Below are positions 23,826-36,135 of a stretch of 64,000 nt of DNA, piece by piece. The stretch covers positions 1-64,000 of the forward strand of contig MDYQ01000107.1 in the NCBI GenBank assembly GCA_003024175.1, in the 5' to 3' direction. The notes beneath the pieces were generated by a model. The model saw nothing but the letters and a program-made list of their open reading frames with translations. It made no database searches and was not told where the DNA came from. Source of the DNA: Planoprotostelium fungivorum. Taxonomy: Eukaryota; Evosea; Variosea; Cavosteliida; Cavosteliaceae. The translations under genes and the position numbers were made by a program. Each line of letters begins with the position of its first letter. The first letter of the stretch is position 1.

Positions 23826-25355
23826 TCATTTCGTCTCTCTTCTGTGGAAGGTCCTGTACTTGCTGTAGAATTCATCCAAGTCCACGTAGATCCCTTGGAG
23901 GTGTCTTCCTCCAGAGTTCGCGTCAAAGGAAGTTCTCCCGTGCAGGACTCTTCGGTTGTTGAACGTGATGATCTGATGAGGTAAATCATCTGATGACACG
24001 ATCGATCTCACCTCTCCGGGCTTCAGATGGAAACTCAGCTCCATCTCTTTCCTCCGTGTGATCTACAATGATGAGCGAGCGATCAGTGATCACGAGCGAT
24101 GATTACTGAGAGAAAACCGATTACCTCAGTGAAGGCAGAGACGGCACGGTAGTAATCAAGGACTTCTTCTTCAGGCACAGAGATGACACCACCGAATTGA
24201 GGAGAATAATTGACACCGACGATGTGTCCGTTGTCATTGACCTCCACGATGGTCTTCTGTAGAGACAGTGAGTGGTCCTTTCCCTGCTTGTGATACGTAG
24301 TGGGCACTCGTGTGATGACCTAATACGCTTCAGAATGGATTTCGCACTGATCACTCACATTGAATAGATCAGGTGATTCTGTCCTCATGATGTCCGCACA
24401 TTGGAATGCATCCATGAAAGTGCTCAGCCCTCCCTTCGCTTCGGATACCAGACAGTGGAGGAATTGTAGTCCAGGAGGTGCTTCGTAGTATCTGATCATG
24501 ATGAGACATGCATGATGGATGAGTCGATCACAAGAGGTCCATGTGTGGATCGAGGGCAGTGGATGTGTAAGCGATGTTCATCGCGTCAGGGATGCTGACC
24601 ACATCGAAGATAGTTCCGTACATAGTCTCTCGCGGGTGGGATATCCTTCTCGCAAGCCTTTCCACAGTTCCTGGAGCGACAGAACATCCTGTGATCTTAA
24701 CGAGACCGACTGTATAGAGTTCGTCCAGCCACTCTCTCAATCCTTCGGGAGTATTCATCACCTGTGTCGTCTCAGTTGAGGAACATGATGATGCATCGAG
24801 ATGATGTACCTCCTCGAATGGCAGTGTGGGGATCTTGAGACCGTTCTTCCACGTCTTTAGTTTCGGGTCTGTCTTGGCGATCAAGTTCTTCTTGCTGTAA
24901 CAATGATCCCTCAGCCAACTTAATGGGAATGTGGAGTGATGATTGTCATTCCATGAGATCTCCAATTTGTCTTCTTTCTGTTGGATAGATGATACGGATA
25001 CATCTTGAGAGATGTCGGCTGGGTTATACAGCTTCTGTCCGCTCGAAGGATGGATGCATTTCGGACATCTGCAGTGGTCTCTCAACCAAATGTTGTGGTA
25101 CTGTGAATATGAACGTCAATCATAACTGTGTCACATACCTTCGATTCATGTTTGTCGTTCCAGGTGATGAAAACCTTATCATTATCCTGTGTGTAATGAG
25201 AACATTGAAGAAGATGGATGTGATGAAACTACCTTCTCTAATCGCTGAAGACTGAATCCTGACGAAGCAAACCGTCGGTGATGATGGACAGGTGTTGTGA
25301 TCGATTTGGATGTATGTGACCAGATACGCGCACTTGACACGAGTCTGTGCATCAT
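23826..25355 (-). CDS. BBOX1-like: Gamma-butyrobetaine dioxygenase-like, mitochondrial presequence
   Basis: Exons run from the ATG at 25355 to the stop at 23826. The first about 35 residues are Arg/Ser/His-rich and free of acids (MMHRLVSSARIWSHTSKS), typical of a matrix presequence. The N-terminal zinc-binding domain follows (WLRDHCRCPKC), then the double-stranded beta-helix with the iron-binding pair His-Asp in DPHMD and the distal His in NNRRVLHGR. Segments PTLPFEEV and GRHLQGIYVDLDEF match BBOX1 more closely than other TauD-type enzymes. BBOX1 hydroxylates gamma-butyrobetaine to carnitine using 2-oxoglutarate, iron and ascorbate. Trimethyllysine dioxygenase is the alternative; the two are hard to separate by eye and the mitochondrial targeting would suit it. 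Confidence 0.8.
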
Positions 25356-26278
25356 CTGACCTGTTTTGCTGCCACGATCCGATCTGAGTTTCGATGATGT
25401 CGCGGATAAAATGAATTCATCCGGTCTTCTACAAGGAATCTCAGTGCTCGAAATCTTTTCTCATTTTCTGGTTGCCCGAGTGCACAATAAGAGAACCACA
25501 CTCTCTTGTGTGCCTTTACATCTTATACTACTTCCCTCTTCAGAGTCCACAGATCTCCCCTTATTATTCTCTCAGCGTATATCCACGACAGGTCACACTG
25601 TAAGTGCCGCTTTGAAAGTAACCCACCCGCTCGTTGCTCCCTTCGTTGCCACACAACCAGATGAATATCGTTTATTTTAATCTCAAACTGCCCGACTGAT
25701 GCCAAGATGACTGAGAAACGGATGAAATTCCACATGCAAACGGCATCGAAGACATGTTCAATCGATGATAGTGTGAAATCTGCAGATGGATCTGAGATAG
25801 AGAAAGCAGTATTGGACGAGTGCAACAGACAGAACACGAGCTACACAGCAAGAGTAAGAGCACACAATGGAAGGACAAACGACGAAGAGCTTACCTCAAA
25901 CTGCCGGGGCTTTTGAACTGGGGATCAGGCTGAGAGCTCTGAAGACATTCTCTCAGACCATCGAGCTCAGATTTCCAAAAGAGTGGAACGCTCTGACAGT
26001 CCCTGAGAGAGAGATGGGAGACTCCATCCGATCAACATGAGAAGAGGACAGCGACGACGAACACACATGAGATCCGATGAGATTGTATAGAATAGATCAG
26101 CTCGAGGCGGGTCGCTCGAAAGAGGATTCGACCGCACGAGAAGAAATCAGCTTTTATTCATAGGGATGAGACACTCGATGATGATGTCGTTCGTGATGTG
26201 ATGTCATGCAGTACAAAAATGTCGTCCACGTCACTACAACCAGACGACTCGTGGGAACTCTGAGAAGACCAAGCCAGC
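25356..26278. other. Intergenic region, possible small minus-strand gene
   Basis: Between the dioxygenase and trpD. At about 25680-25990 on the minus strand there is a possible two-exon frame with a good polypyrimidine acceptor (TCTCTCTCTCAG) and Cys-containing sequence (LRDCQSVPLFWKSEL). No start codon fits well and no family is recognised. It may be a small gene or chance. The rest shows nothing clear. Confidence 0.3.
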
Positions 26279-27760
26279 ATGAGTGGTGAACTAGCGATAC
26301 GACAGGCTTTGAAAGACCAGTTCAATCGAAAGACACTATCGGCACAGCAGATCAGTGATGTCTTTAAGGAGATCATATCGGGCCAGGCCACCCCCGCACA
26401 GACTGGTGCCTTCCTCACAGCACTTCAATTCTCTCCGCTCACTTCAGAGGTAATTGTTCTCTCACATCTGGATGATAACGGTCTCAGGTCATGTTCTCTG
26501 CAGCATCAGCCATGTCTTCCTTTGCTGTTCCGTGTGACGTTCGACCTCTTGAGGGTGAGCGCTCTTGTCATGTTGCGATTGAAAATGAGAATGAGTAGGC
26601 TTGCGAGATGTGCTAGACATCGTGGGAACAGGAGGTGACCTGTCAGGTTTTCCTACCTTCAATGCCTCGACAGCAGCAGCCACAGTTGTCGCCGCATGTG
26701 GTGTCAAAGTGGCCAAACACGGCAATCGCTCCAGTGGAAGATGTGGAAGTGCAGACTTCATAGAAGCTCTAGGTGAGTCCATCCATCTGTCACCGTTCTT
26801 TTCTCTCCATCATTGCAAAGACATCATTGGATTGATCGTCACGCTCAGGTGCCAAAATGGATTTGAAATCCGAGCAAGTGGTCAAGATTGTCGATACTGT
26901 CAATTTCTCCTTCTTGTTTGCACAGAATTTCCATCCCTGTATGGGTGCCGTGGCCAGCATCCGAAGAGAATTAGGTAGCTCTCATCTTCTGATCATCATC
27001 TCACCCCTCATCTTCTGATCATCATCTCACCCCTCATCTTCTGATCATCATCTCACCCTTCACGAGGTGTGAGAACGATTTTCAACTGGCTGGGACCTCT
27101 CATCAATCCCGTTAAACCGAATCGAATGTTGCTCGGCGTTGGAACTCCCGATTTAGGTCGCCTGTACGCAGAGGTGATCGAATCAAATATCATTTGTTCG
27201 AACGAGTGTTTAACCTCTGCAGGTCTTCCTGCAACAACACAGTGAAGGAAAGCATGGTGAAGCGAGAGCATTCATCGTACACTCGGACGATGGTATGGAT
27301 GAGATCAGTCCAGCCGCAGGGACACACGCATGGATCGTTCAGGTGATTCTTCATATGATCTCGAAACCAACGACGATGAAATGTGAATCCCCGAATCAAA
27401 TCGACTATCCTTCGAAGACAAATCGACGATGACACGCATCAGGATGGAAACATCACGGAGACAGACATCAGCCCCGAGACGTTCGGGCTCCCTCGTCATC
27501 CACTGACATCCGTGGAGAGTGGTACACCTCCTCAGAATGCCGCAACCTTCAGGAGAATCCTGGCTGGGGAGGGAGAGAGTGATCCCACACTGAGGCCCGT
27601 ATTGGACTTCATCCTGATGAATTCTGCCGTGGCCCTGTGGTTGGTGGGGAAGGTGAATGATTATACGGAGGGGGTTTCGATGGCACGACAGGCCATTTCA
27701 TCGGGGGCCGTTCGCACACTCGTGGAGAAGTACATTCAATTCTCCAACACTGTTCAATAG
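26279..27760 (+). CDS. trpD: Anthranilate phosphoribosyltransferase
   Basis: Seven or so exons; first exon 26279-26449, stop at 27758-27760. The product is about 350 residues. Visible hallmarks are the PRPP-binding glycine loop DIVGTGGD, the [14 protein letters not shown] segment, [27 protein letters not shown] and the C-terminal NSAVALW helix, in the order of the TrpD family. The enzyme transfers phosphoribose from PRPP to anthranilate in tryptophan synthesis. It stands alone, with no other trp gene nearby. One intron (26977-27064) is filled by a 26-bp tandem repeat. The N-terminus lacks a clear presequence, so it is probably cytosolic. Confidence 0.9.
26982..27059. repeat. 26-bp tandem repeat, three copies, inside an intron
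   Basis: Three nearly identical 26-bp units (TCATCTTCTGATCATC core) end to end at 26982, 27008 and 27034. They make up nearly all of one trpD intron between RREL and GVRTIFNW. Each unit contains a CTGATCATC box, and the last ends in the working acceptor. Confidence 0.9.
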
Positions 27761-27955
27761 ACTTCATCGAATGTAGATTTAGTCAGGACATTGTTTTATC
27801 TGTGATCACTCACTCCACACACACTTCTATCTTCTCGTCCTGTACTCTCCAATGGATTAGAGTCCATCGTGTGATAATCATTTGGTGGTCGTGTATGCAC
27901 AACACAGCTAAAACTCCACTACAAAACAATATCAAAAGCAGAGTGTTCACTTCTT

Positions 27956-29186
27956 TTAATTTCCGTTCGAGGGAGCAGTGAGGTCCGTCTCAGAGAGCGT
28001 GAGTAAGACAGCCCTTCCTCCTTCCTTCTCTATCCGCTCCGTCGTCGCTTTGTCCAGGAAAGCATTGGACCTGCGTTGTGCCAAAACAATCGCTGCCGCG
28101 GAAGATCGAATCGTTCCCTTGCTGCATCTGGCCAGATCGAATCTGTTCACGTCAGTCGATCATCACCTGATCGACGTGTCACTCACAAGTGAAAAGTCTC
28201 CATCTCGAGAGCGCTGATGGAGCTGTACTTCTCCAGCATCTGGTCGATGAGATTTGCGTTATCATCATCGAAGCTGTCGTCCGTTCTTCCCTGACTGGCG
28301 TAGAAAGAATCTGCTGTGGCTCCCAGCCCTTCGTACACTTGACAATCGGCCACCATCTTCTTCATGTTCTCCGCCAACTGTTCGTGTCAGTTCATGTACT
28401 TGAAAGGTGTCGTGAGCTCACCCTCTTTGAGATCTCTGGGTCAGAGCGGACCACCTTTGAGAAGATGTACTTGGATTCCTGATGCAGTGTGAATGAGGAT
28501 GAAGATGTGAGGGAAGTACCTTTTCGTCCCAGCTACCATCTTGCTCCCATGCATCGGGGTTGCGTCTGATGAATATACCTGGTTCGTTTAGAAGGTGACA
28601 TGATGGATCAGGTGACTCACTTCCTTCGGAGGCGACGACGACGGAGCCGATGGGAATGTGTGTCTGTGGTGTTCCACAAGTTCCAAATCTCATTATGACC
28701 ATAGGCCCTACAGAACGTGTGAATACAGATGCAATGTGAGATGGAATGTATGAGTCACCTTCGACGACAGCTCGACACTCTCTGACGAGAAAATCCATCA
28801 TGGGGAATCCCATGCCTGTTGCAATCACTGTAACAGGTACCTATCCCTATTTGTTAGACGAGATCGCATCTTCCATCGTGATTGGAATGTGACGATGCAT
28901 TTACCTTGTTGAATGTTCCTGTATGGACTGTGAAACCTCTGCTGGACGTTGTGACCAAATTGCTCGAAGGGTTGTCGAATAGAGAGGCGATCACAGAAGC
29001 ACGTCTATGATCTCCGACGCTCAAAATGCGATTGGCAACTGTCGTCATCAGAAAGGATTGAACATAACTGAACTTTGGACCACCTTCTCCCTTCTTTACA
29101 CCAACATGGTGGACCCTTCCTTCCCCATCTCTAGGGAAGTTGGCATTCGTTGCCTCATGTCTCGGTTGATGTGTGGCTGACTCCAT
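27956..29186 (-). CDS. UPP-like: Uridine phosphorylase-like nucleoside phosphorylase
   Basis: Several short exons from ATG 29186 (MESATHQPRHE) to the TAA at 27956, about 330 residues. Recognisable features are ILSVGDHRRASVIASLFD (phosphate loop of the NP-I family), VTVIATGMGFPMMDFLVRE, VIMRFGTCGTP and ALEMETFHL, the Met-Glu ribose-binding motif, in correct order. NP-I enzymes split nucleosides by phosphate to a base and ribose 1-phosphate; the eukaryotic UPP group prefers uridine. The start was set at the first ATG of the open exon that gives a family-like length. It lies head to tail with the F-box gene upstream. Confidence 0.88.
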
Positions 29187-29371
29187 CTTGATCGTGTCGT
29201 CCCCTCTTGCCTGCTTTGGAAATGACCCGAAGTTTGTTTTCCGCTTCCCGTCCAACTTCGGAATTCTCCTCCAGTCGGAACCGTCACGCAATCATCCCTT
29301 TATTTGAATCAAACGATTTTCACGCGGCGACAGCAGCGACTGAATAGATACAGATGTGTATTGTAACTTTT

Positions 29372-30955
29372 TTACAAGATGAGGATGGCAGGGGGTACGT
29401 GTGGGTCTTGTATCTTCAGACCCCAGAAGACCTCCACGATCCTCCGGGCTCTCTTCTGATGATGTGTCTCATAGGTCATCTTCTTCTCAGACATGTTAAA
29501 TCTGATGTTATACGTTACAGAACTTCTATCCTCCAGATTTCCTTCTCCCTCATCCTCTACCTCCCACGTCATCGACACATGACCCAGATGAGCACAGAGG
29601 TGCATCCACCTTCCATCTGTCAGTCTGTCTTCTCTCCACTCCAACACCTCTCTACATGTAATGCAAATGGCCACTCTGTGTGCAGCATGAGCCCAGCGCG
29701 TAAGTCGATGGCAGTCGTTTCGATGGAGCTCCGTGACCTATTATGAATGGGAGGGGGATTATCTAAGAGGAGATCCAATCGGTGGAGTGTATCATTTCGC
29801 ATGAGTCGATCGAACTGATGGACGGAGCTGATGTCGGTCAATCTACAACGAAGGGAAGAGAGGCGGGGGGGAGGGTCGTGGAGAATCATTGGGACGCTCC
29901 TGACGCACCACCTGTCACATCGTCATCCATCGATTACGACACGTGCTTCACCCCAGATTGACGTGACGTAGCGTCTCCAGTGAACTGAATGGAATGTCTC
30001 TCGGTTCAGAATACCAGTGCACTCTCAACTTGTGGATGGGCCTCATTCTACCTGCTGCGAGTCGGTCTGTCGGTTCTCACGGGGAGGTCACACCGTCAGA
30101 CAAGGGCCTCATGAAATGAGACAAGACGCAACCGTTGTCCATCTTGATCTTCTTCAAGTGGGGAAATTGATCTCCCAACTCGTAACTGTAATCATCGAAC
30201 ACCTTCCCGATGCTTAATTCTTCCAGGGAAGAGCAGTCGCTCAACAGTTGACACAAGTTGGAGAACATGTCGAAACAGCCCATCTCTGCTCTGATCAGTT
30301 CAGACCTGTCTTTCCACTCACTGTATCGCACGGATTTGATCGATGGAGTTAAGAGGTGTCTGAGAGCCCTAATCTGTGTCACATGCGATGATGATGATGC
30401 ACCGCACTCACGTTCTCTCTTCCTGACAGGTAATGGTCAATACAACGGACCACAACAACGCTGCGTAATTACCTCGGTCAATTTTCTCGCCAGGTGATCG
30501 AGGTTCATCTCGATCTGGACCAATTTCCTGCCGTGCAGGCTCTGGAGGACTTCAGTTAGGCCGCAGAAGCGAGAGGAGGTGACGTTCAGAGAAACTCTTC
30601 TCAAATTGTCCAACGAGGAGAGACATGCGAGGCACTCTGCACTGATGTCGTCCCTCGCATTGAGTTGGACTTGAACGATGTACTTCTGATGGTGGGGATA
30701 CGTCATCAACTTGGTCCAGACGGGGGAAACCGAAGAGAGAGTGACTCTCTCGTACACGGCTCGAAGATAATACTCTTGCAGAGAGTGATACACGTAATGA
30801 TCGACCTGAATCTAAAGGAGAAGTAAGGTGGAGAGATACAAAGGCGTCACCAGGTGAAATAGAGATGGATAGTGGTTCTTCTCTTCATCTTCCGTACACA
30901 GCAGTTCAGCGATGGCAATCAGCATTTCGAAGGGGAGGTGGAAGAAAGAAGCCAT
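29372..30955 (-). CDS. F-box protein with LRR-like repeats
   Basis: ATG at 30955 opens with a short F-box-like segment (MASFFHLPFEMLIAIAELL, where LPFEML is the core). Downstream exons hold irregular leucine-rich repeats: LACLSSLDNLRRVSLNV, LSDCSSLEELSIGKVF, FPHLKKIKMDNG and LRCRLTDISSVHQFD. The last exon is hydrophilic and ends at 29372. Amoebae have large families of such F-box/FNIP/LRR proteins that act as substrate receptors of SCF ubiquitin ligases. The F-box is weak, and the substrate cannot be guessed. About 440 residues. Confidence 0.6.
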
Positions 30956-31178
30956 GATGGGAAATGTTACAGTCACAAGTGGAGTGCTTCATCTCATTTT
31001 CGTCTTCCATATCGTGGAAGTGGAAGAGACGGATGAGCGTAACTTCCTAGAAACAAGATACGCGTCATCTCTGACAGATCAGTGCACTCACGCGGTCTGA
31101 AGAGGATCATCACGATCGCGATGTGATGCGTTCCATCCAATTGGAACGCTCTACAACGAAATAAACCCATTTTTTGAT

Positions 31179-33547
31179 TCAGAGAGGGGAGCCCTTTATA
31201 TCGTCCCTGAGAAACTCCTCCGCTTGCATGACAAAGTCCGCACGATTCTGTTGCATGTAGATCCAGTCGTATCTATCTCTCATCAGCATCACCCACACAC
31301 GATGAACGTCCTCACTTCATGGTACCCCCCTTGGCTCCGTTGAGTCTCCTGTTGATGGCGGAGCACTGCTGAGAGAAGGAAGGATCAAACTCCCTGACCT
31401 TGTGAACCACAGACTTTGTCAGCAATTCAGACGTGCCGGGAGTCTCCACGCTGCCACTGTTGCCGCCGCTGTCTGGCTGTGGCAGACTGTGATTCGTCCT
31501 CACGGGGGACATCAAGTGGTTGTCTTCCAAGCCAGAGTGGATGCCACCGTGTCCCATGACCATCTGAAACGGTGCCTCTTCATCATAGTAGAGACTGGTC
31601 GTGCTGTTCGGCTGTATGACAACATTCGGTTCTGTTGGAATGAGTGACGTCATCACCAAGAGAGGTAGTTCACCTTCGTATGGGGAGTAGAGGTGGTTGC
31701 GGTGGACTTTGGGTGGTGATTCGATGCAGAAGGAGAAGGTGGAAGGGTCTTCTTCCTTCTTCTGGACCTTGTTGGGGCTGGTGAAGAGGGTGGCTCTAGG
31801 TCCAGTGTAGGTGCCCCTGCTTCCCACGCTCTTCCTCTTCCTTGCCAGAATGTTCGGTGACGTCGTGGTAACCGTGGGACTCCTCACGAATTTGAGGAGG
31901 GAGAACGGTGATCTACAACGATCAGTTGCATCGAACGGGAAAAACTCACTTGGAGAAGGGAGAAGAGAGGATGTCTTGTGTCCAGCTGGTGATCTCCTCT
32001 GGCTCCAGCGTCAACCTGGGCAAGTCCAAGTTCTGTGGATTCAGATAAGGAATGACCGAATCTTCGTCGTCTGTCACGTTCTGTGAGATCTCCGTGAAAT
32101 TTCGTCGAGTTTCACCTGGTATATAGAAGGGATTGTAGCCAGGTGAGACGAAGGGAGGGGACACCGTGTTGATCTCGATGGTCTCTTCCACCTTGTCTGT
32201 CTTCTTCTTCACCACGTTCGCCCTCGGCTTCGGTGGTGCCTTGCGTGCTGGGGGAGCTGTCACTTGTCAGTCTGACGTGTGACATGGTATTGACTTCTCA
32301 CCCGATATTTTAGACAGCGTGACGGGCTTGAGTACGGGTCTGTCTGGTTTGTTCTGTAGGGGAAGGATGAGAGTGTCTTCCGTGGACGTTGGATGATTCA
32401 TGGGTGGCGTGTGGGTGGTGCTGGGTGTGGTGGGAGTGCTCGGTGTTTTCGTGGGTGTCTTCAGTTTGTTGTGGTGGATCTGTCTTCGCATGGTGGAGTT
32501 CCAATGGTTCTTGATCTGATTATCCGTTCTTCCGGGTAACAGTTTGGCGATATCGGCCCAACGGTTACCTTTCTTTCAGTCAGATGAAATGAAATGAACT
32601 ATGAAATAAAAGTGGGAATAAATTATAAATAAAATCACATTTAAAAATATAAAAATAGGAAATAAAAGTGAGAATAAATGAAGAGGTGAATACCCATGGA
32701 TGCGTGTGCTTCGAGGATCTTCATGTCTTCTTCTGGTGTCCACGCGTCCTTCTTGATGGTGGGGTTCAAATGATTGTGCCACCTCTCTCTACACTGCTTC
32801 CCGATTCTCCCCTTCAGATACCCTGCAATGTGGCTCCACCTCTTCGGTCCATATTTCGCCACCAATCGGATCACCATCTCGTCTTCTTCCTTCGTCCACG
32901 GTCCCTTCACAACCTCTGGGTTCAACACCTGCATCACCCTCAGTCTCTCTCCTCATATGAGAACGTTCTCACCTTCTGCCATCGGTGCAGGCACTGTACA
33001 TCGGTTCGGTCTTGGACCAATTCTGCGATCTTCTTCCAATTTCTACCCTTGTTCTGCGTCACGGCCTTTCGTAAGATCTCGTCCTGAGTTTGTTCGGTCA
33101 GTGTGGGTCATTTGTCGGGGGTGAACATTCACGGCGAGACGTAATGTACGTATGGATAAATCGATGCATGAGTGACGTGATGATGATGAGTACCTCCTGC
33201 TTGGTCCATTTACCCTTCCCTACTCGGTTGGGGTCGTCTATGTCCTCGAAGCCATCCCTGTCATGTTCCGTCAGCACCTGCATTGCGAGAGAGATATGTT
33301 TGTTTTGAATTTCTCTTTTGGCGGGAAACTTTTCGCGGAAGAATAGTGGACGGATGAGTGGGTAGAGAATCTTGTAATGATAGAGGAGTCATCTCCGTAG
33401 TACGGGGTGATGACGTGGCACGTTGTAGACTTCGGAATGACAAAGATAATAAAATAAGAATAAAATGAATTATCACCCCGAGTTGGAGTCGCTGGTGGTC
33501 AGCTGGTCTTCCATTTGACCATTGGAAAGGTTCTCGTTGCTCATCAT
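31179..33547 (-). CDS. 3R-MYB transcription factor
   Basis: ATG at 33547 ([10 protein letters not shown]). Three Myb repeats follow: R1 ([16 protein letters not shown] to WQKVLNPE), R2 ([16 protein letters not shown] to HNHLNP, with [11 protein letters not shown]) and R3 ([17 protein letters not shown] to [11 protein letters not shown]). The R2-R3 signature GKQCRERW and DNQIKNHW is that of c-Myb and plant MYB3R proteins, which bind AACNG sites and control G2/M genes. The long C-terminal part is Pro/Thr/Ser-rich (repeats of TPTTPSTT type), and the last exon ends [10 protein letters not shown] at 31179. Several introns are very T-rich. Name of the exact paralogue not claimed. Confidence 0.9.
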
Positions 33548-34518
33548 CTTTGATTCTGTTGCAAATCACCCACTCATAACCTTGTAACGGCTAGTGCTCT
33601 TTGGAGGAGATGTCGGTGGTACCTCTTCCCTGTGCCTTGAATGAGTACGGAGGAATCGATATGAACTCGTGTGGGTGGTGTTTTCACTCCGGGACAAGAT
33701 TGGATCATGTCCACGGAGGTCGCGCACCACATAGAAGTTACGGACTCGTCCTACCTTGTGAAAGCAGAAACCGTTCTGATGGTGTATTGAGAAAAGAGTC
33801 CCTGCTTCGAGTGGTGCTCCTGTGATCAAGCATATCAGAAAGTTGAACATTGTCAGAGGTTTCTCGTTGGATCCACACAGACGACCGATAGAGAGGTAAG
33901 AGTCATTCTTCCGTTCCAGAAGAAAGGAGCCCTTAGCCCTGCTTGATCGCGATGTTTGACGCGATAAGCGAGAGGCAAAGTGACTCGGCTGATACTTGAC
34001 TCCGTACCTCTCTACGATCGTCTGTGTGGCTCCTATTGACTGATTGTATGTTCTAAAAGATTGTCACCTGATGACGATACGTTCACGTGCTATAACACGG
34101 AAGTGTTTAATGTATACGGTTCCGGGTGCCAACAACTAAAAGTTGCCTCTAAAGAGTCTCGCACTCGATGGACAATGAGAAGCGTTAAAACCGCTCTCGT
34201 ATTTTTGAATTGCTGAGGCTGCACAATGCTTTGAAACTCTCATCGCGGTAGTTAGCGTGTCATCCTTCGGCTTCTTAACGAAAGGAATTCTCTCCCAAGT
34301 TCGCGCGCTTAAATACATTGTCTGTTTAAATTCAAAAAAGGGAACGGGAATCGTACGCAGTTTTCTCGATAGAGGATGGAGGCCACGATGAGTCCGTGTG
34401 AGTGGCACAGGTACACGACACCCTCTGTAGAGCTACCTACTAAAAGCTGTTGCTTTTCGCAAAATGAAAATTTTCTGGGAAGCAGAAATCATCACGAGAT
34501 CACATCATCCACAACATC
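33548..34518. other. Intergenic region, promoters of divergent genes
   Basis: Almost 1 kb between the 3R-MYB start and the carrier start. It has no strong gene. A minus-strand frame of 61 codons (34318-34136, starting MYLSARTWERIPFV) is open and has reasonable composition, so a small gene is possible but unproven. I found no tRNA-like clover leaf. Confidence 0.4.
34136..34318 (-). CDS. Possible small protein, unknown
   Basis: A 60-residue frame from ATG 34318 to a TAG, basic, with two Cys (SKHCAAS, NASHCPSS). It continues upstream without a stop but also without another ATG. No family recognised; it could be chance. Confidence 0.2.
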   Translation of the reverse strand: MYLSARTWERIPFVKKPKDDTLTTAMRVSKHCAASAIQKYESGFNASHCPSSARLFRGNF

Positions 34519-35943
34519 ATGCCACCCCCGTCTGTACCCACGGGAGAAACACAAATGGGGCTGGTAAGCAAAGATGAGGACAAGATCCATCGAAAACCAA
34601 AATTTGTGATGCCCATCAATTGGGTTCATTTTGTTGCTGGAGGGTAATAATAACAGATGTTTCACGATAAAACATTGATCGACATTAGTATGGGTGGAAT
34701 CACGGCGGCCCTCGTAACGTGTCCACTAGAGGTCATTAAGACGAGACTTCAAGCGGGACAAGTTCGCATCGCGTCAACAACAACTTTTGGAACACGGCTC
34801 ACTTCCATCTTCTTGTGGGAATCTTTTCTGTTTTTCTTCTTCTCCTCTTCTAACTGATTCTTCAGAGATATTTGGAGAGGGGAAGGTATCCGAGGTCTAT
34901 GGAGGGGTTTAGGTGAGAGAACACACAATTCCCATCTGATCTCATCATTATCGATCGTCGATTTGACAGCCACTCAGGCCCCAACTTGGTTGGTGTGGCA
35001 CCGTCTCGAGCCATTCATTTCTCTACATATTCAGGAATCAAGAGCTTCCTGAGAAGCCAGGGTATGGAAGAGAGCTCATCCATGCACTTGTTATCCGCCA
35101 TAGGTAAGATCTTTCACATTTATTTCACGATGGAGAGAAGAAAATGTAACATAGAACAGGTGCGGGTATGACTGTTCACACATTGACATCACCTCTTTGG
35201 TTGATCAAGACGAGATTACAATTACAAGGAAGAGTGAGAACTCTCCATTTTTCGACCCAACATCGAGACTTTGAAGATGCAGAATGAGAATGACTGATCG
35301 CGTCCAGTCCTCTGGCTCACCTTACTACAACAACTCTTTCGATTGCATTCGAAAAGTCTGGAGAGAAGAAGGAGTCCGAGGTTTTTACAGAGGTCTCGTC
35401 GCCTCTTACGTCGGTACGATGATGATGATGATCTCATGATCTCAACTCTCTCAGGCATCACCGAATCTGCCATGCAATTTGTATTGTACGAAAAATTCAA
35501 ACACTTGATGCAAGTCCAGAAATACAAGGCCATACACGGAATCACCGAAGAGAAGATCACGAAAGAACAAGGTGAGACACACAGACACGGACGACACCGA
35601 CTCTCATAGCCAACACCATCACGCTGGGCACGACGGAATATCTGACCGTCGCCTCTCTGTCGAAACTGATTGCCGCCGCCGCAACTTACCCACACGAAGT
35701 CGTCCGGACGAGAATGAGAGACAGGAGAGATGCAGTCAAGCCAAAGTACCACGGATTCTTACAGTCACTCCGCCTCATCGCAAAGGAAGAAGGTCTGGCA
35801 GGTGAGAGAGAGGAGGTTGTCCGTGGACTGACCTCTGAATAGGTCTGTACGGAGGAATGGGAGTGCACTTGTTGCGTGTGGTTCCAAACGCGGCCATCAT
35901 GTTTTTGACGTACGAAACGATTCTGAGGGTCTTGACGAAATAG
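34519..35943 (+). CDS. Mitochondrial carrier, pyrimidine nucleotide (Rim2/SLC25A33-36) type
   Basis: Seven or so exons from ATG 34519 ([12 protein letters not shown]) to TAG 35941-35943, about 330 residues. Three carrier repeats show the signature [22 protein letters not shown] and [11 protein letters not shown], each followed by a glycine-rich EG-type motif ([24 protein letters not shown]). The first repeat ([25 protein letters not shown]) and the W in the second (SPLWLIK) are typical of the Rim2/SLC25A33/A36 group, which exchanges pyrimidine (deoxy)nucleotides across the inner membrane. Substrate is inferred from these motifs. Confidence 0.82.
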
Positions 35944-36135
35944 AGAGACATTCATTTGTCTCACAAAGAAATGTGAGAGAATGTGCCATTCTAAGGGCGA
36001 GGTGTGAACCACGAGCGGACGAAGATATAAATGGGATTCCACCTCTGAATTGTTCTTCGTACAAAATCGTTTTATTTTCAGTTTCTCTTCGTGCAATGGA
36101 CAGATTGGGATGGAACAAGGAGGACAGCAGCATCA

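Noticed and set aside
26982-27059. Direct repeats that might suggest a CRISPR array
   Set aside because: The units are contiguous with no spacers and lie inside a spliced intron of a eukaryotic gene.
33850-34130. Possible tRNA or small RNA in the gap before the carrier gene
   Set aside because: No consistent acceptor, anticodon and T-loop pattern could be built.
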